Positions 10,441-40,740 are shown, counted from the stretch's first letter. The stretch is 64,000 nucleotides of DNA from Nymphaea colorata (GCF_008831285.2 NC_045150.1:6150001-6214000); one strand, 5' to 3'. Made by a program: numbers and translations. The notes: generated from the letters alone by a model not told the origin.

Positions 10441-13156
10441 TTTTGCTCTTTTCACACTCCCGTCTTCACTACGCGACAGAGTCCATTTGCTGGCCCTTTC
10501 GAATTTCTGAGAACTTGCCGCGGAACGAATTTTGCAACGTGGATACCTGCGTAACGCCAAGTGCACGTAAAGAACAAGTGCATCAAGATCCCAGGAACCA
10601 CGTGTTCCACTTAAAACGGCCTGAAGGGCAACGTGTGGCTGGCTTTTGATCCGAAGTGGTTGTTGAACCGGATGCGAAAAGACATAAGTGCCCCTACACA
10701 GCCGCCTCCCACCAACCGTCTATTGATATATTATTGAAGGATCGGATTCGAACTAGAAATATATTTTTGGAATGTGCAAACTTTGGTATACCATACTTAA
10801 ATCTAAATCCAAGTTTACAATCCAAATCCGAATTTTAAATTCACATTCAAATCTGAAATGGATTATTATGGTATGTCAAAAACCAACTTTCAAAGTGAAC
10901 GGACATTAGATATAGAATATTTGTTTAAAAGTAAAATCAAATCCAAATCCGTATGTCATCAGATTTTTGTCTGATCCGAATCCAATCAAATGTCATTTTT
11001 TGATTTTCAACATTTCAAACTCATCGTCTGTCCATCACAGTGTCATAAGGAATGGTTAGAATCAGAATTAAGAGGGTGTGAAATCATTTATATCAAGTGG
11101 TTATTAATAATTGAAACATCAATAAATATCATTAGCATGCAAATTAGCTCTTTAGCTTCCTAGATGTTTGTGTAGCCATGATATGTTTTAGTTGGATTTA
11201 TTTCTCCAATAGCTTCCTTTATACTTGGGATTCTCAAGGCATTGGATTGGTCCATGTGTGATGCATGTGTTAGTTGGTGTTTTCTTAATATTTTATTGAA
11301 TTCATCAAGGAGTGTCCAATGCCCCCTTATTTATTTTTAGTGACAATAATGAAGATGTTTTCTTGAATAGTTAGTCAATTTAGTGGTAAGTTGGTGAGAC
11401 AAAGTCACCTCATATTATACGATATGGAGCTTTACCTATTAGGTTTGTTTTTATGCTGAAGATGTGCTAGTTTTCTCAAATTCTCAAAGGTCGAAGATAT
11501 TTTTAATATTTGCAAAACGAACAGGCTTAACAGCCAATCCAAGCATGTGGTTTTGCGTACATTCCGTTCAATGTTTCAAAGAAAGATATGAATGTTTGAA
11601 ATGGATTATTAGAAGTTCTTTGCCCGTTGCATATGTTTGTTGGGTTTATGAAGGAAGAATTTTGTTTACACAATAGCGTGATTAAAGATTGCAGGATGGA
11701 AGATTTTCAATGCTTTCATATGAAAGAAGACTTTTTTTGTTCTTGCCAAACTGGTAAGATGTTATCCCGTGTTTGAATTTAAATCCACCTACAACCAACT
11801 GGTCCACTCCTTGTTTTGAAGAGGGAGAGGGATGGGACTATTTATACAGAGATTTTTTTTTTTTCTTACAGTTTTCCCCTAAGGTTGACAATTTAACTGG
11901 TTCTTCGTGTTTGAGTGAATTGCACAATGAATAGAATAGGTGATTCTTCTCCTCTAACGATCAAGGTCGAAACTATTTGGTCTCAATGGCAGAGTCAGGA
12001 TTTTTTTCGCCGATGAGTACTTGAGTCACAAGCCTACATCTGATGTAGCATCCTTTGTAATTTTTGAGCTATCGCATTGTGATTATGAGTCCTTCCAATG
12101 AAATTTTTCACGAGCTAGTGTGGGCGGTGGCCCACACCAGCCTCCATGTATCTTTACCACTGTTTGGACTCTTGCACACAGGGAATGACCCCATGAGGAC
12201 TTGAGGAAATGGATTTTGGTACCTTGCATCACTTCCCACATGTGAAACGATTTTTATATGTGATAAGTTTAATTTATAGTCACAGAAAACGAGTATTTTT
12301 TTAACGTGAAAAAAAAGTTTTAAATTAAATGGCCATTTAAAACTTTTAAAAAACGTGTTTTTTTGAAAAAAAATGTTAAGAACAAAAAAACATGTTTTTT
12401 TACACTTTTTTTAATGTCAAACAGGTTTTTTTAATTTTTATTTGTTGCAAATCTACTTATCTTTTGATGTTTGTGTTATTAGTTTCTCACTTGTTTTATT
12501 TTTTTCCCACTTTCAGTTTTTTAAAATTTTTAAAAATTTACTGTATTTTTCTCGTTTTTTTCAAGTTCGCCGTATTATACCCGAGAAAAACCTCGCTGTT
12601 TAAAACTCCGAGACGTTATTTGTGACTATTGTTTAAATCACCTTCCGACTAGTGACAACTCCAAATTAAAAGGTTTCAAAGTGGACAACATGTGTTTTTC
12701 ACATTAAAATCAAATAAAAGATCTTTACATATGCCTACAAACATGTGTAAGACAATTTAGATGGTGGTTTTCTTACCCATCTTAGAACATGCATCCTGAA
12801 TACTTTGCTTTCATGTGGTGCATAGTTTGGAGGATATGGTAACTATATAATAGAAGTTTCACACAATAGTTCTTATGGTTCCATGGGCAAGATAGACTCC
12901 TGCATTTGGTTCTCATCACAGGCACTCTGACACCATTTATGTTTTGGTTTTGAGTTTAAGAAGAACTTAATAATCACTTCTAAGTTTGAATGTGTTGTGA
13001 AAGATTGTAAGCATTAGTTTGTGATTACTGCAAGAAGATAACAATGGCAGCAAACAAAAAAGAAGAGAGGAACTCCTCCTTACATTGAAAAAGAAGAATG
13101 AAAAGCAAAGGAAAATTGAAGGGCATGGAAGCTCCAATTGGATGACAGTGGTTGGC
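10441..13156. other. Spacer between CPA and the small tail-anchored gene
   Basis: No gene is supported here. From about 10735 to 11000 there is a degenerate repeat made of variants of AAATCCGAATCC and its complement, typical of decayed element ends. From 11100 to 12270 the sequence is AT-rich with only short reading frames lacking recognisable domains. A MITE occupies 12277-12628. Confidence 0.5.
12277..12628. mobile_element. MITE with TAGTCACA ends, copy 1
   Basis: This 352-bp AT-rich element begins TAGTCACAGAAAACG and ends CGTTATTTGTGACTA, so its terminal 15 bases are near-perfect inverted repeats. It is related along its length to the element at 27636-28000 in opposite orientation; for example, both carry GTTGCAAATCTACTTAT and TTAGTTTCTCACTT. 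It has no coding capacity, and its target duplication is not clear. Confidence 0.75.
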
Positions 13157-13925
13157 TCATTGCTCCCTCAACTTCCTTGAGACGACGAACGCGGCGACTC
13201 CAATCAGGGCAACAGCAACCCCAGAAATCATGAATGTTGACATCAGATTGGAGCCAGAATCTTTCTTCTGGGCTTCTTCTTCCTCCTGTCATGTACAAAA
13301 GAGAAAATCAATAGAAATTTGTATCATGTAAGGTATTGGATCAGTGTCTTCTTGCCCTATCTTTGGTGCTAGGAAATAGTTGCTAATATTTTCTGGATGA
13401 GGGAAAGGACCATGTTTTTTTTTGACATACCAAACTTGCCATTTTCTTCTTTTAATGTACCAGACTTGCTAGCTCAAGATTTGCATATTCATGATGTCTT
13501 GGTTCTCTGATGTAAAAATTATTGCCACATACTAAAAAAAAAAAGTACTTGGCCTTCGCATTTAAGGACATTTATGATCTAAACGGAAGTTGTCGGTGAA
13601 TATCTAGGCAACACATTGGGCATCACCAATGTAGTAGTTGACCTGCATCGGAGGCTTCCGCATACCAGGTACGGATGCAGCCCTAGACATTGTGGCAAGG
13701 GAAATGGGGGGAGTGGATATCCTAAAGAGGTGAAGTCTTTTCGCTTTCCCCTTCTCTCTAGGTTTTAGGGCTACTTCGGAACCTGGGTGAATGCACATAA
13801 CAAATGAGCTAGACTTAATCTGCACAGCGTCCTATATTGTCTAGATTTAGGGCAATTTGATCATTTTGGTAATTCTCCTTCCTTTGATTTATGAAGAAAT
13901 TAATTAAGGTTAGTGAGCATTTATG

Positions 13926-13971
<46 letters not shown>

Positions 13972-14361
13972 CTACGAAATATTATTTTATCATATGCTGC
14001 AAGAAGAAATAAATTTTGAATTATACATTATTGCAAGAAATATTATTTTATTATATGATGCAAGAACTAAGAAGAGATAAATTTTGAATTATACATTATT
14101 ACAAGAAATATTTTTTTATTATATATTATTGTCATTGATTGTTCACTGTTAATTACTGGTTATCATGTAATCTAATGAAGATATTTTATTGAATAATTTA
14201 TTATTAAAATTTATATATTCCTGACTATCTGGTCGTAAAAAAAATAGACAAAGTATAGACTATATATAGAGCATTAATTGTTGGTTATATATTTATTATC
14301 AAATTCTCTTTTTTTTTTAGTGGGATTGTAAAGCTACTCTATAAATGACAATTTAAAAAAT

Positions 14362-14396
<35 letters not shown>

Positions 14397-15398
14397 TATC
14401 ACTATAAAAAATTATTACAACATTTTCATTAACATATATATATTAGTGGCTCCAACCGAAAAATTCTGGCTCTATGACTGATACGTAGAGATTGATATAG
14501 ATAATAATACATTGTTCGATCGTTAGAGACCTAAGTTCGCCCATGTTATTGTTTCTAAGTTTTTTTTAAGGTGATCTTATTTGTCTCTAAGATGGAACAG
14601 TGCATTACTAATTAATATTTAGCCTGAGCTTAAATTCATAAGCTTAAGTTGAAAATTAGCTTTAGCTTTCTATGAAGCATGATCTCACATTGACTTACTA
14701 CACAAACAAGAGGCGGAGCCAGAAATTTTTCATTGCAAAACCCAACTATATTTTAAAAATTTTAACAGGACCCAAAGTAAAGTTTATTAAAATTTTTATA
14801 TATGTTAAACTAAAATTTTTGAAATTTACATATCCATTTTTTGAATTTTTTAAAATTTGAGGACTTGGGAGGGGGGCCAAGACCCTGCCATTTCCCCACC
14901 GGGACGCAAATGTGGAGCATAGTGCCTCAAGCTTGGCCTTTTAGCAATCTTACTTCTAAGAACACCATATTAATTTCTAGAGCAGGTGAAGTTTATATAT
15001 ATATATATCACATTTTTATACGATGATTTTTACATTTCTGTGCATAATATTCCCTAAAAACTTCTAAAAAATATTAGATTTCTCAAAATGCCACATTCGT
15101 TTTGTTGCCGAAAATTCATTATGTCCAAGATCTAAAACATGATTTCTTTCTCCATTTTCAGAGAGAGAATGGGACTAATATTCGTAGTCTCTTCGATCGG
15201 TTTCCATATCAAGACCGGAAGAAATCAAAATAATAAACAATATCCACTTACCTTAGCATCCTTCACGGTGGATACATGGAAAGACACCGCATCTATGGGA
15301 AAATCATCAACCCTGGTGGGATTCAATTCCCCATGAACATCAACCGCTGGGAAAGTTTCTTCAGAACTTCCACTAATCAATCCCGTTGGAGAAGCCAT
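13157..15398 (-). CDS. Small tail-anchored membrane protein, unknown family
   Basis: Two exons, 15252-15398 (49 codons) and 13157-13285 (42 codons plus stop), join in phase 0 across a 1.97-kb intron with GTAAGT donor and ACAG acceptor, giving 91 residues. The start reads MASPTGLISGSSEE, followed by an acidic, soluble-looking part. Exon 2 starts with a charged EEEEAQKKDSGS stretch and then one hydrophobic segment, residues about 64-85 (LMSTFMISGVAVALIGVAAF), and a short basic tail, SRKLREQ. There is no signal peptide, so the topology is that of a tail-anchored protein facing the cytosol, perhaps on a mitochondrial or plastid outer membrane. I do not recognise the family. Clean splice signals and a bipartite design support a real gene. 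Confidence 0.65.
13929..13965. repeat. (TA)n microsatellite
   Basis: A 37-base TA run lies in the intron of the small tail-anchored gene. A shorter TA run follows at about 14367-14392, and the surrounding 13.9-14.4 kb is very AT-rich with repeated ATTATTGCAAGAAATATTAT-like phrases. Confidence 0.9.
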
Positions 15399-16910
15399 TT
15401 CGTAGCGCTTTCTGCAAATTCCTTCATCAAAATTCCAGTCCCGTTGAGTACGTCCGTGAAATGTAGAGGGGAGTCCTCAATGACAAGAATTATATTCCTA
15501 GGAAAGCTGGTGCGTTTGCGGTGGACATAAGAACATGTGTCAAACACGGACGGGCAGTCTGCAGCCTTATTTTGGAGACACATATGTGAGGCTCCGATTT
15601 GTGGATTGAGAAAGATTATAGGCCATCATCGTGTAATGCCCACAAGTTCGTAAGATCCACATCGCCCACAACCTGCTTGAACTGTACAGTAAGACGCAAC
15701 TCGTGTAAATGCATCAAGGATGAGATTAACAGAATCTCTCCGTGAGTTTGTGCGTGTATGCGAACAGGACCACAAGTATAATAGATTGTCCATGAAAAGG
15801 CTGGGATTCGAGCCACATGTGGGGCATGTATGGGGCATTTGCCCACACAGCCTCATAATTTTTAATTAGTTTCATATCGTGTGGCCTTTACTTATTTGTC
15901 TGGTATGTCTTAACTATTTTATTATGTATATGCTTTTTTTTTTTTGGAATGGGTGCATCTTGGCAAAAAAAAAATCTCTAGCTTTGCTCCTGATTCAAGG
16001 ACGTTAATTGACGGATGAATTAATGCATGGTAGGGGTGAACACGAGCTGAGTCGAGCCCGAGTTCAGTCAGCTCGAGCTGAGCTCGACTAATGAAACCTC
16101 GAGCTTGAGAATAGCTCGACGGATGCAGCTCGAGTTCGACTCGGCAGTTCAAACTTGGACAAAGAAAAATTAGAGTACCGTATCACTGAAAGCACAATGG
16201 AGGAGGAAAAAACATCCATACATATTAGACATGAGCACATCATTAGAAAATTCAGCAGTTCTAGGAAAGGAAAAATTCAGCAGTTCAATGCCTTTTTTCC
16301 GAGAAATTAATTTTTTTTTCCCCTCGTCCATCAAACATGCCTAAAATTTATCCGAAACCCCGAATGGATTTGGGGAAGTAGTATGGCAAAATGTTCAAGT
16401 GTTTCTTTCTATCTTTTTTCTTAATCAGCCATTATCATCAGCAAATTAATCCTTTGATCTGCAATGAAAAATTAAAGTAGGAACAACAAAGAGAATTCAC
16501 GCAACAGCAATTTTCTAAAATTCAGAAGATTCACTCCGACACAGGTTTGCTATCGAAACCTGATTGCTGCGAAAAAAATTTCTCCATCAAGCTGCATCTC
16601 ACAGAAACTGTCATTGTTGCTGCTTGTTTCATTTACTCCGGAAAACTCACCATTTTCCCGTCACAGTTCATAATTTTGATCAGCAAATGGCTGAAAGAGA
16701 AAGGGCCATACGCCAAAGATCATTCTCATTATAAAATTGTCAAAATTTACAGTGATTTTAAGCAGCTAAAGAAGATTTACACCAAGAATGAAGAACAACG
16801 ATAAGAAATAGGAATGGGGAGACAGCCAGCCTCCTATGTCTTCAAAGAAATAGAATTGCATAAGGATCAATCCAGAATGACTAGGCTCATGCATGTCCAG
16901 AAGACAAGCT
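15399..16910. other. Spacer between small gene and cpSRP54 3' end
   Basis: This stretch contains the presumed promoter of the minus-strand small gene (from 15399 upward) and the 3' flank of cpSRP54. At about 16033-16145 there is a fragment starting TAGGGGTGAACACGAGC, rich in GCTCGAG and GAGCTCGA. It resembles one end of the hAT-type element at 35319-35817. No other gene is supported. Confidence 0.45.
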
Positions 16911-34503
<17,593 letters not shown>

Positions 34504-34560
34504 GGAGAGAAGTGTGAAAGACTGAGAGAGAGAGAGAGCAGGAGAGAGAGGCATTTCTTA
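34504..34560. promoter_or_regulatory. GA-rich leader of cpSRP54
   Basis: On the plus strand, GAGAGAGAGAGAG runs lie at about 34523-34551, so on the gene's strand this is a CT-rich leader just upstream of the chosen ATG. An upstream in-frame ATG (34552-34554) would place this repeat inside the coding region as a Ser/Leu-rich extension of 17 residues. Confidence 0.4.
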
Positions 34561-35318
34561 TCTAACCGGAAGGCTGGTGGTTTTTTAATGAGTATCGAAC
34601 AGACGAGTTCGAGGCCCATATATGGTCGAATGGGTACCAATAATCTTACCGTTGATTTCTCGTTCCAGTATACAGTTGACGTGGTATCAACGCCCAGCAG
34701 AATAAAAGTGCGCGAAGATAAGCTGACCAGATCGATGGTACATTTTCAAATGAAAAATTTACACAAACACACATATGGAGACACACTTAGGTTGCGCCTT
34801 GGATCTTAAATTTGTTGCTACATAAAAACATAGACCTATGTTTTGTGAGATTCTCAGATGGTCAGATAGGGAGACGGCTTGACCATAAATTTATGAATCT
34901 AAGATCTTAAGATCTCAAATTACCACAGATCTCAAATATGAGGAAATCTTAAATATGTGATAACTGTCAAACTTTAGATTTCAGCTTCTACCCCCATAGT
35001 ACTTTAATGTAAAAAGTGTGGATTTGAAATCAAATGGAGAAGGGGTAGGATTTGAATACCGTGGATTTCAAATCTGCATTGGTCTGAGATTACCATGTAT
35101 CTCATATCCACGGTAGCCCAACACAACGTTAGGGGGTGAATGCCCCCCATTTGAAATTTAAGATTCAGAACTAAGGTGGCATGCTTTTGCCAATGTGACA
35201 AAACATCTATGATAAAATCTATGGTTTATCAAACTTAAAATTCATGTTGAAGATCTTTATTTTACTTATTTGCATTGAAAAACAGTCGGATTTAAGATCG
35301 GAGGGGCATGGTCTAGTC

Positions 35319-35817
35319 TAGGAATGTACAACAAGCGAGCCGAGCTTGAGCTTGTCCAGTTCGAACTCGACTCAACTCACATATAGCTTGGCTTAGGTAA
35401 GCTTGAATTTGACTTGCTTAACAGAGTTCGAGCTCGACTGGTTTAAGTTGGTGTTTATTAAAATATTTTATGCTGAAAAGTCCACATTATCATTTAAGCC
35501 ATTTTAAGTTTTTGAAATTACAAAAAAAAAGATTAGTATTAAATGAATCTAATCGAGTTTAATGGAGTCGATCTCTTATATACATTTTATACTTAAAATA
35601 TTCACATTTTTATTTAAGTCATTTTAAGTTGAAATTACAAAAATAAGTATTGGTATTAAACAAGTCTAATCGAGTTGAATCGAGTCGAGTTCATCCAACT
35701 CGAACTCGACTTGTTTACAAACTCAACTTGTCAGTTAAGCTCGAACTCAGACTCGTCGAGGATAACTGAGTGAGTTTGAGTCGAGCCCGAGTTAGCTCTA
35801 CTCAACGAACATTCCTA
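35319..35817. mobile_element. hAT-type element, TSD gtctagtc
   Basis: This 499-bp element begins TAGGAATGTACAACAAGC and ends with the inverted TAGGAATGTTCGTTGAGT. A perfect 8-bp repeat, gtctagtc, flanks it (35311-35318 and 35818-35825). Subterminal sequence is rich in CGAGCTCGACTCG-type motifs on both sides, as in many plant hAT derivatives. There is no coding capacity. Confidence 0.88.
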
Positions 35818-36500
35818 GTCTAGTCTTATTGGCAGCCCCTTTAGGTTTTAAAGACATTGGACTGGTGAACAAGGAAAGTACACTGTTTAAAAGATTGAAA
35901 AGAAAGTTCAACTTCTAACTTTTTGTACTAAGAGAGAGAAACTTTATGTATATCTGTAAATAGAGTTTCTTGAAATGACCTGCCGGCACGCCCCTTGGCC
36001 CTGCCCCTGGTTGCTGGGCATGGCTTTGACTACTCCTTAAGTTGAGGTTGTCTGCTGGGCATGGCTTTAAATTGAGGTTGTTAGAGACCTAGAGAATATT
36101 GGCAGGCAACATAAACCCACAAGCAGTTAAGCATGCTTTAAGCTGAACACACCTTGTTTGTTCAGTCCCCTACCTGACAATGTAGTGCATCGCCTCTTAC
36201 TAGGATAAAATTGAGAAGCAACTTAATTTGCCCATTTGTGACCATAGGAGCTCCTTTTCAATTCTTTAAGAGCTTTTTTGTCATTTCAACCTCCCAAACA
36301 TGCATGGGTCGAACATATGAGCAGGTTCAGTAGAGGGCTGGTCATGGGTTTAAACCTCATTGTGACATATTACAAACCATAATTACTTTGAAATTGTCCG
36401 AGGGAAGGTATCTTCAAGTTCAGTAAAATTTTAGCAGTAAGTTTAGAAGTGTGGATATGAAGCTGCCACAAGTAAGACACTTTAAAGCACCATGAATAAA

Positions 36501-37122
36501 TGTAACACCCTAAAAGTTTAGTCTTGTATTCTTATATTGAAGATTGTAAGAAATCTTCAATGATTTATAAAGAAAGTTATTAAAATGGTTGTTTGTCCTT
36601 ATTTCTAGTCTTCTTTTGGTTGGAATAGAAAAAGCTAGGGCACATGTCGGGATCCATCGGACCAGGGACCCGAGCCCAGGAATGGGTCAAATCGTTATCG
36701 TTACAGTGGTAAGAGCATAGTTCAACAACCGGACCTGGAGTTCCACAAGTGTGAACACATATGCCTCAAGTAAGATGGATTGTAACACTCCAAAAGTTAA
36801 GTCTGTATTGAAGATTATGAAAGATCTTCAAGGGTATATAAAGGGGGTTGTTAAAATGGTTAGTTGTCTTGTTTTTTAGTTTTTTTTTTTTTTGTCAGTT
36901 TCACAAGCGTGAACATATATGCCTTAAGTATGATAGATTGTAACACTCCAAAAGTTTAGTCTGCATTGAAGATTATGAAAGATCTTCAAGGGTAAATAAA
37001 AGGGGTTGTTGAAATGGTTAGTTGTCTTGTTTTTTTTTTTTTTTGGGTGCCAGAATTGAAGCAGTTAAGAGGAGAGTTGAGATCTGTCGGACCAAGGGCC
37101 TAACCCTTGGCAGATTGTTACA
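36501..37122 (+). mobile_element. TRIM-like tandem array: three LTRs, two spacers
   Basis: LTR-like copies start TGTAACAC at 36501, 36781 and 36939, and the complete ones end in GTTACA at 36705 and 37122. They share AAAAGTTTAGTC, ATTGAAGATT and a TATAAAGGGGTTGTTAAAATGG region. After the first copy comes GTGGTAAGAGCATAG, a decayed form of the tRNA-Met primer site plus flank, then about 60 bp of spacer (36721-36780). A similar spacer (36897-36938) precedes the third copy, and the second LTR is truncated. This is the LTR-spacer-LTR-spacer-LTR layout known for terminal-repeat retrotransposons in miniature. No protein is encoded. Confidence 0.7.
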
Positions 37123-38912
37123 CCAAGTCTTCCAAGGAAAAGATGTAAGTCAATAAATACCAAGCATTGCACTTTTTTTCCCTTTTCAATTAGGGAAAGC
37201 TTGCAGAATGAACACTTATAATGGTGATTTCTTCCAAATAGAGAATGGTCAATAGGTGGTTTCTTAAGAGAATGTGATTATAAAGTAGCTAAAGATGTAA
37301 TTAAAACTAATCGTAGATATAACATGAAACTAGATATTAACATGTATACATTCGTAGGGTTTTCCCGAAGTTGGATAAGCCCCAACTTCAAAAATCAATA
37401 TAAAATAAAGAAATCTCATTCCCAAGCTCTCATCCCCATCATTTATTCATTTATGAATTGAAAAATCAGCCATTCATACAAGTATACCTTGTATTTCATA
37501 TAGATATAAACAACACATACATTCAAGGAGAGGTAGAAAGAAAAAAACACGTCTCGTGCCTACTCGATTAAGAAAAAGAAGCAGGGGTTCAGCTTCATTT
37601 AACTTCATCTTATTTATACTCCTGATGCACTTAAGGGTGGTTCTTGGCTCCGAAGAGGAGATTTCAAGAGCCCCTTTGCATGGCCATGGATAGAAGACTA
37701 ACAAATTAGCAAAGGAAAGAGTGACTACATATATACCTTGCTATGGTGCAGCCAGAGAAGAGAAGGCAAATTTACTTATGCCGAGCAATAAGGCTTCCAA
37801 ATGAGGACTCTGTTGAAGAGAGTCTCCAATGGTATCCCACGTGCTTCCCTTTGTGCTCTTTGCAAATGAAAGTTGAAGATGAAAAAGAACTCCAAGGTTG
37901 AAGATGAAGAGGTGATGGAGATAGAGGAGAATAGTTAAGGATGAAAATCCATAATAGCCAACAGCTAATGGTCATTGGTCTCAGCTGATGACATATCCGA
38001 CAACCGATTGTCATCTAACAATCACATCCAATGGCAACCAGACTAATGTACACAAGTGCTGCATAAATGGGCAGTACCGAAGCAGATGGCTAATGGTCTT
38101 TTCTTCAATACAACAGAGTTTGCAGCTACTGAGAAGTTGGAAGCTCCACCCTTTCAACGTATCATGCATTTGTATCAACCATGCCAAGATTGAATCTCTT
38201 GGAGACTACTGTGGTCTTTACCCCATACACAATCTTTTGGAAACTATTCTATCATGGAAGTAGTAATGAATTTGTTATATAGCAATCGAATACTCACTGG
38301 TAGACGTAGACATATGCCCAAGCAAACCAGGTATTGATGTGACCATGATCATCATCTTGATCCTTTACCCATTTGAAAATTTTACTCCCATCAAATCATA
38401 GATTTGACATATTTCATGCCATTTGAATTAGGACATGCGATAAGAACGGTTGTAAATCATACTTATAACAGAGCCTAGGTTGATTCCAAATCGAATATAT
38501 TATACCATGCACCATTTGGACTGTAACGCAATGTTCTTCAACCAAATTGATGTAATACCAAGGCCATCATCAGTAAGAGGCATGGTAACTTCATCCCATT
38601 TCACCAAATATACAGATGATTGTCCATTCTATCGTACCATATGAATTTTTTTTTGGAATGGAATAGAAGTACATGCTTGATGAGAATTGACTTTGCAGCT
38701 ACAGATAATATTTTGTCTTCCAAGTACGAAATTTTGTTTGTTTTTGTCAATCGAACCTCCCCAAAAACAGCCCCGGCCGCCTTTGAGATTTGGAGCAGAC
38801 GAAAAGTTTTGAGTCACAAGCAGCACAATTAGGTAACTTTTCTGCTGCTTCTTGAACTTGGTGAAAAAGCAAGAATGTGGAAAGTAGTTTGAGTGTGGTG
38901 GCAAGTGGTCAC

Positions 38913-39373
38913 TAGGGCTCCATACCGAATGGAGACAACTTGGGTTTGACATGAACTCACTCGTAAAAACTCGATTGGAGCTCACCTTATTTATTCAATT
39001 TATGCTCGAAATATTAAACGACTCGAGTTTGAGTTGTAAGAACTTGACTCGCTTAAATTCAGCTCGGCTCGGCCAAATAAATGTGTCATGAATGAGAGAT
39101 TTTCTATTCCTAAGCTGTTCTCTAAGCCATATTTAGTTGCAGAATATGTTTATTCTTTTTTCAGATTTTCTATTAGATGGTTGTTCATAGTTAACTTAGT
39201 TAAAAGAAACCAATTAATCGAGGTAACAAGTTAAAAGAAATGAGTTAAACGAATTGAGCAGCTCAAGCATGTTGTATCATCGAGTCAAGCTGGAACCTAT
39301 TCTATGGGGCTCAACTTGAATTGGAGTTTTTTTGAGTTGAGGTCGAGCCCGACATGAATTGTGTGTGGCCTTA
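38913..39373. mobile_element. hAT-type element, TSD gtggtcac
   Basis: A perfect 8-bp repeat, gtggtcac, lies at 38905-38912 and 39374-39381. The 461-bp element begins TAGGGCTCCATACC and ends with the inverted TAAGGCCACACACAA, a weak inverted repeat. Inside are ACTCGAGTTTGAGTTG and CAGCTCGGCTCGGCC motifs, like the 35319 element, so the two may be distant relatives. Confidence 0.75.
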
Positions 39374-39930
39374 GTGGTCACCTCTTTTAAATGGAACAAC
39401 ACCTTTTCATAAGTCAAGTTTCCAGCGAGTGCAACCTTCAAGGTTTAGCTTAAGCAATTAGGTCAATTTGAGGTTTTACCCCAACAAGCCAATTGTAAGA
39501 AGTAGGGTTCTTTTATCAGTAACGAGAGAGAGAGATGTGATTATATCAAGTTCACTAGCTAACCGTTGATTAACCATACTTCACAAAATGTTAGTGTTGC
39601 CTTCCAAGTAATACTTGAGGCATGTTGGAGTGACAGCAAAAAAATCATTTCTGATCAGATGCATATTTTCAAAAGGAGGTGAATAACTGGCACACTTATT
39701 TAAAAAAATTGTTGTTTTGTATGTCATCCAAGCACATAAATCAAGTTCTTAAAAACTCATTAAACATCCAGTTGCCACAAAATCGAGTTTTTATGAAATA
39801 TGGTTCTTTGAAAGCGTCATTTTCATCCAAACACATCGCAAAAATTGAAAGGCCAATTTGTTAAACATAAAAAATTGAGAGTTGCTCAAATTATATCAAA
39901 GATTGAGTGGCATTTCATAATTATTTTTGA

Positions 39931-40243
39931 GGGGTTGTCTGGATGACACCCTCAAAAAGCTTAGTTTTGTGAAAACCTGATTAAAAACTCAATTTTATAA
40001 ACTTGATTTGAATGTTTGCAAGACAAGCGAAAAACTTGGTTTATAGACAAAACCCAGTCTTAACTGAAAAACCTGAGGGGAGGCAGGTTTTTAAGGGACT
40101 TCATGAAAACTAGGTTTAACCAAAACCAGGTTTTGGAAAAACCCAGCTTTAATGTCATCCAAACATTCTTGAGATGGTGCTTTGGGGCAAAATCAAGTCT
40201 GGTCTCTCAAAACCTGGTTTTAAGTTGTCATCCAAACAACCCC
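39931..40243. mobile_element. MITE with GGGGTTGTYTGGATGACA ends
   Basis: The left end reads GGGGTTGTCTGGATGACA. The right end, inverted, reads GGGGTTGTTTGGATGACA. The interior repeats AAACCTGGTTTT and AAACCAGGTTTT motifs. A fragment of the same family appears at about 60415-60485. Flanks are similar (TTATTTTT, TTATATTT) but not an exact duplication. Confidence 0.7.
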
Positions 40244-40740
40244 TTATATTTTACCCATTAACTTGTCCTAGCTTAGCCTTTTCAATGATCATCTCTGTTT
40301 GATAGCAGATCCCAGCGCTACGTTCCTTTTACAACATGTGTCCCTCGTCCAAAGACATGAAGCAGAACACCAAACTAAGAACCTTCTTCAACTGAACCTT
40401 CTTCAACTTGAAGGCATGAAGCCATCTCTTGCATGAAAAGAAAAACATTAAAGGTCGGCAAATTGAATGGCGACATAGTAGTGTAACACGAGGTATCATA
40501 TGTGTTTGCTGATGTGGAGGTTAATTAAACACATAGAAGAAGAAGCATAATAAACTGAACCAAATTAAGCAAGAGGATGGCCGAGAAACTCTTTGCTTAA
40601 CTAACAAGAAGGCACGAAGATTGGAATGAAGAAAACAAAATTCTCAAAAGCAAAAGAGTCAGAAGCAGCAGACTGGATATGTCCCCGTTGGAGAAATAGC
40701 TCTTGATATGTCTGTATTGGAGAAACAACAGTAATTGAGT

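Larger units (their letters stand above)
34561..40740. other. Element-rich spacer between cpSRP54 and RPS25
   Basis: No gene is supported in this 6.2 kb. It holds a hAT-type element (35319-35817), a TRIM-like LTR array (36501-37122), another hAT-type element (38913-39373) and a MITE (39931-40243). The parts between them (for example 37130-38900) have only short reading frames without recognisable domains. Confidence 0.6.

Noticed and set aside
11464-11676. 70-codon plus-strand frame in the CPA upstream spacer
   Set aside because: It has no recognisable domain, and neither flank shows convincing exon borders.
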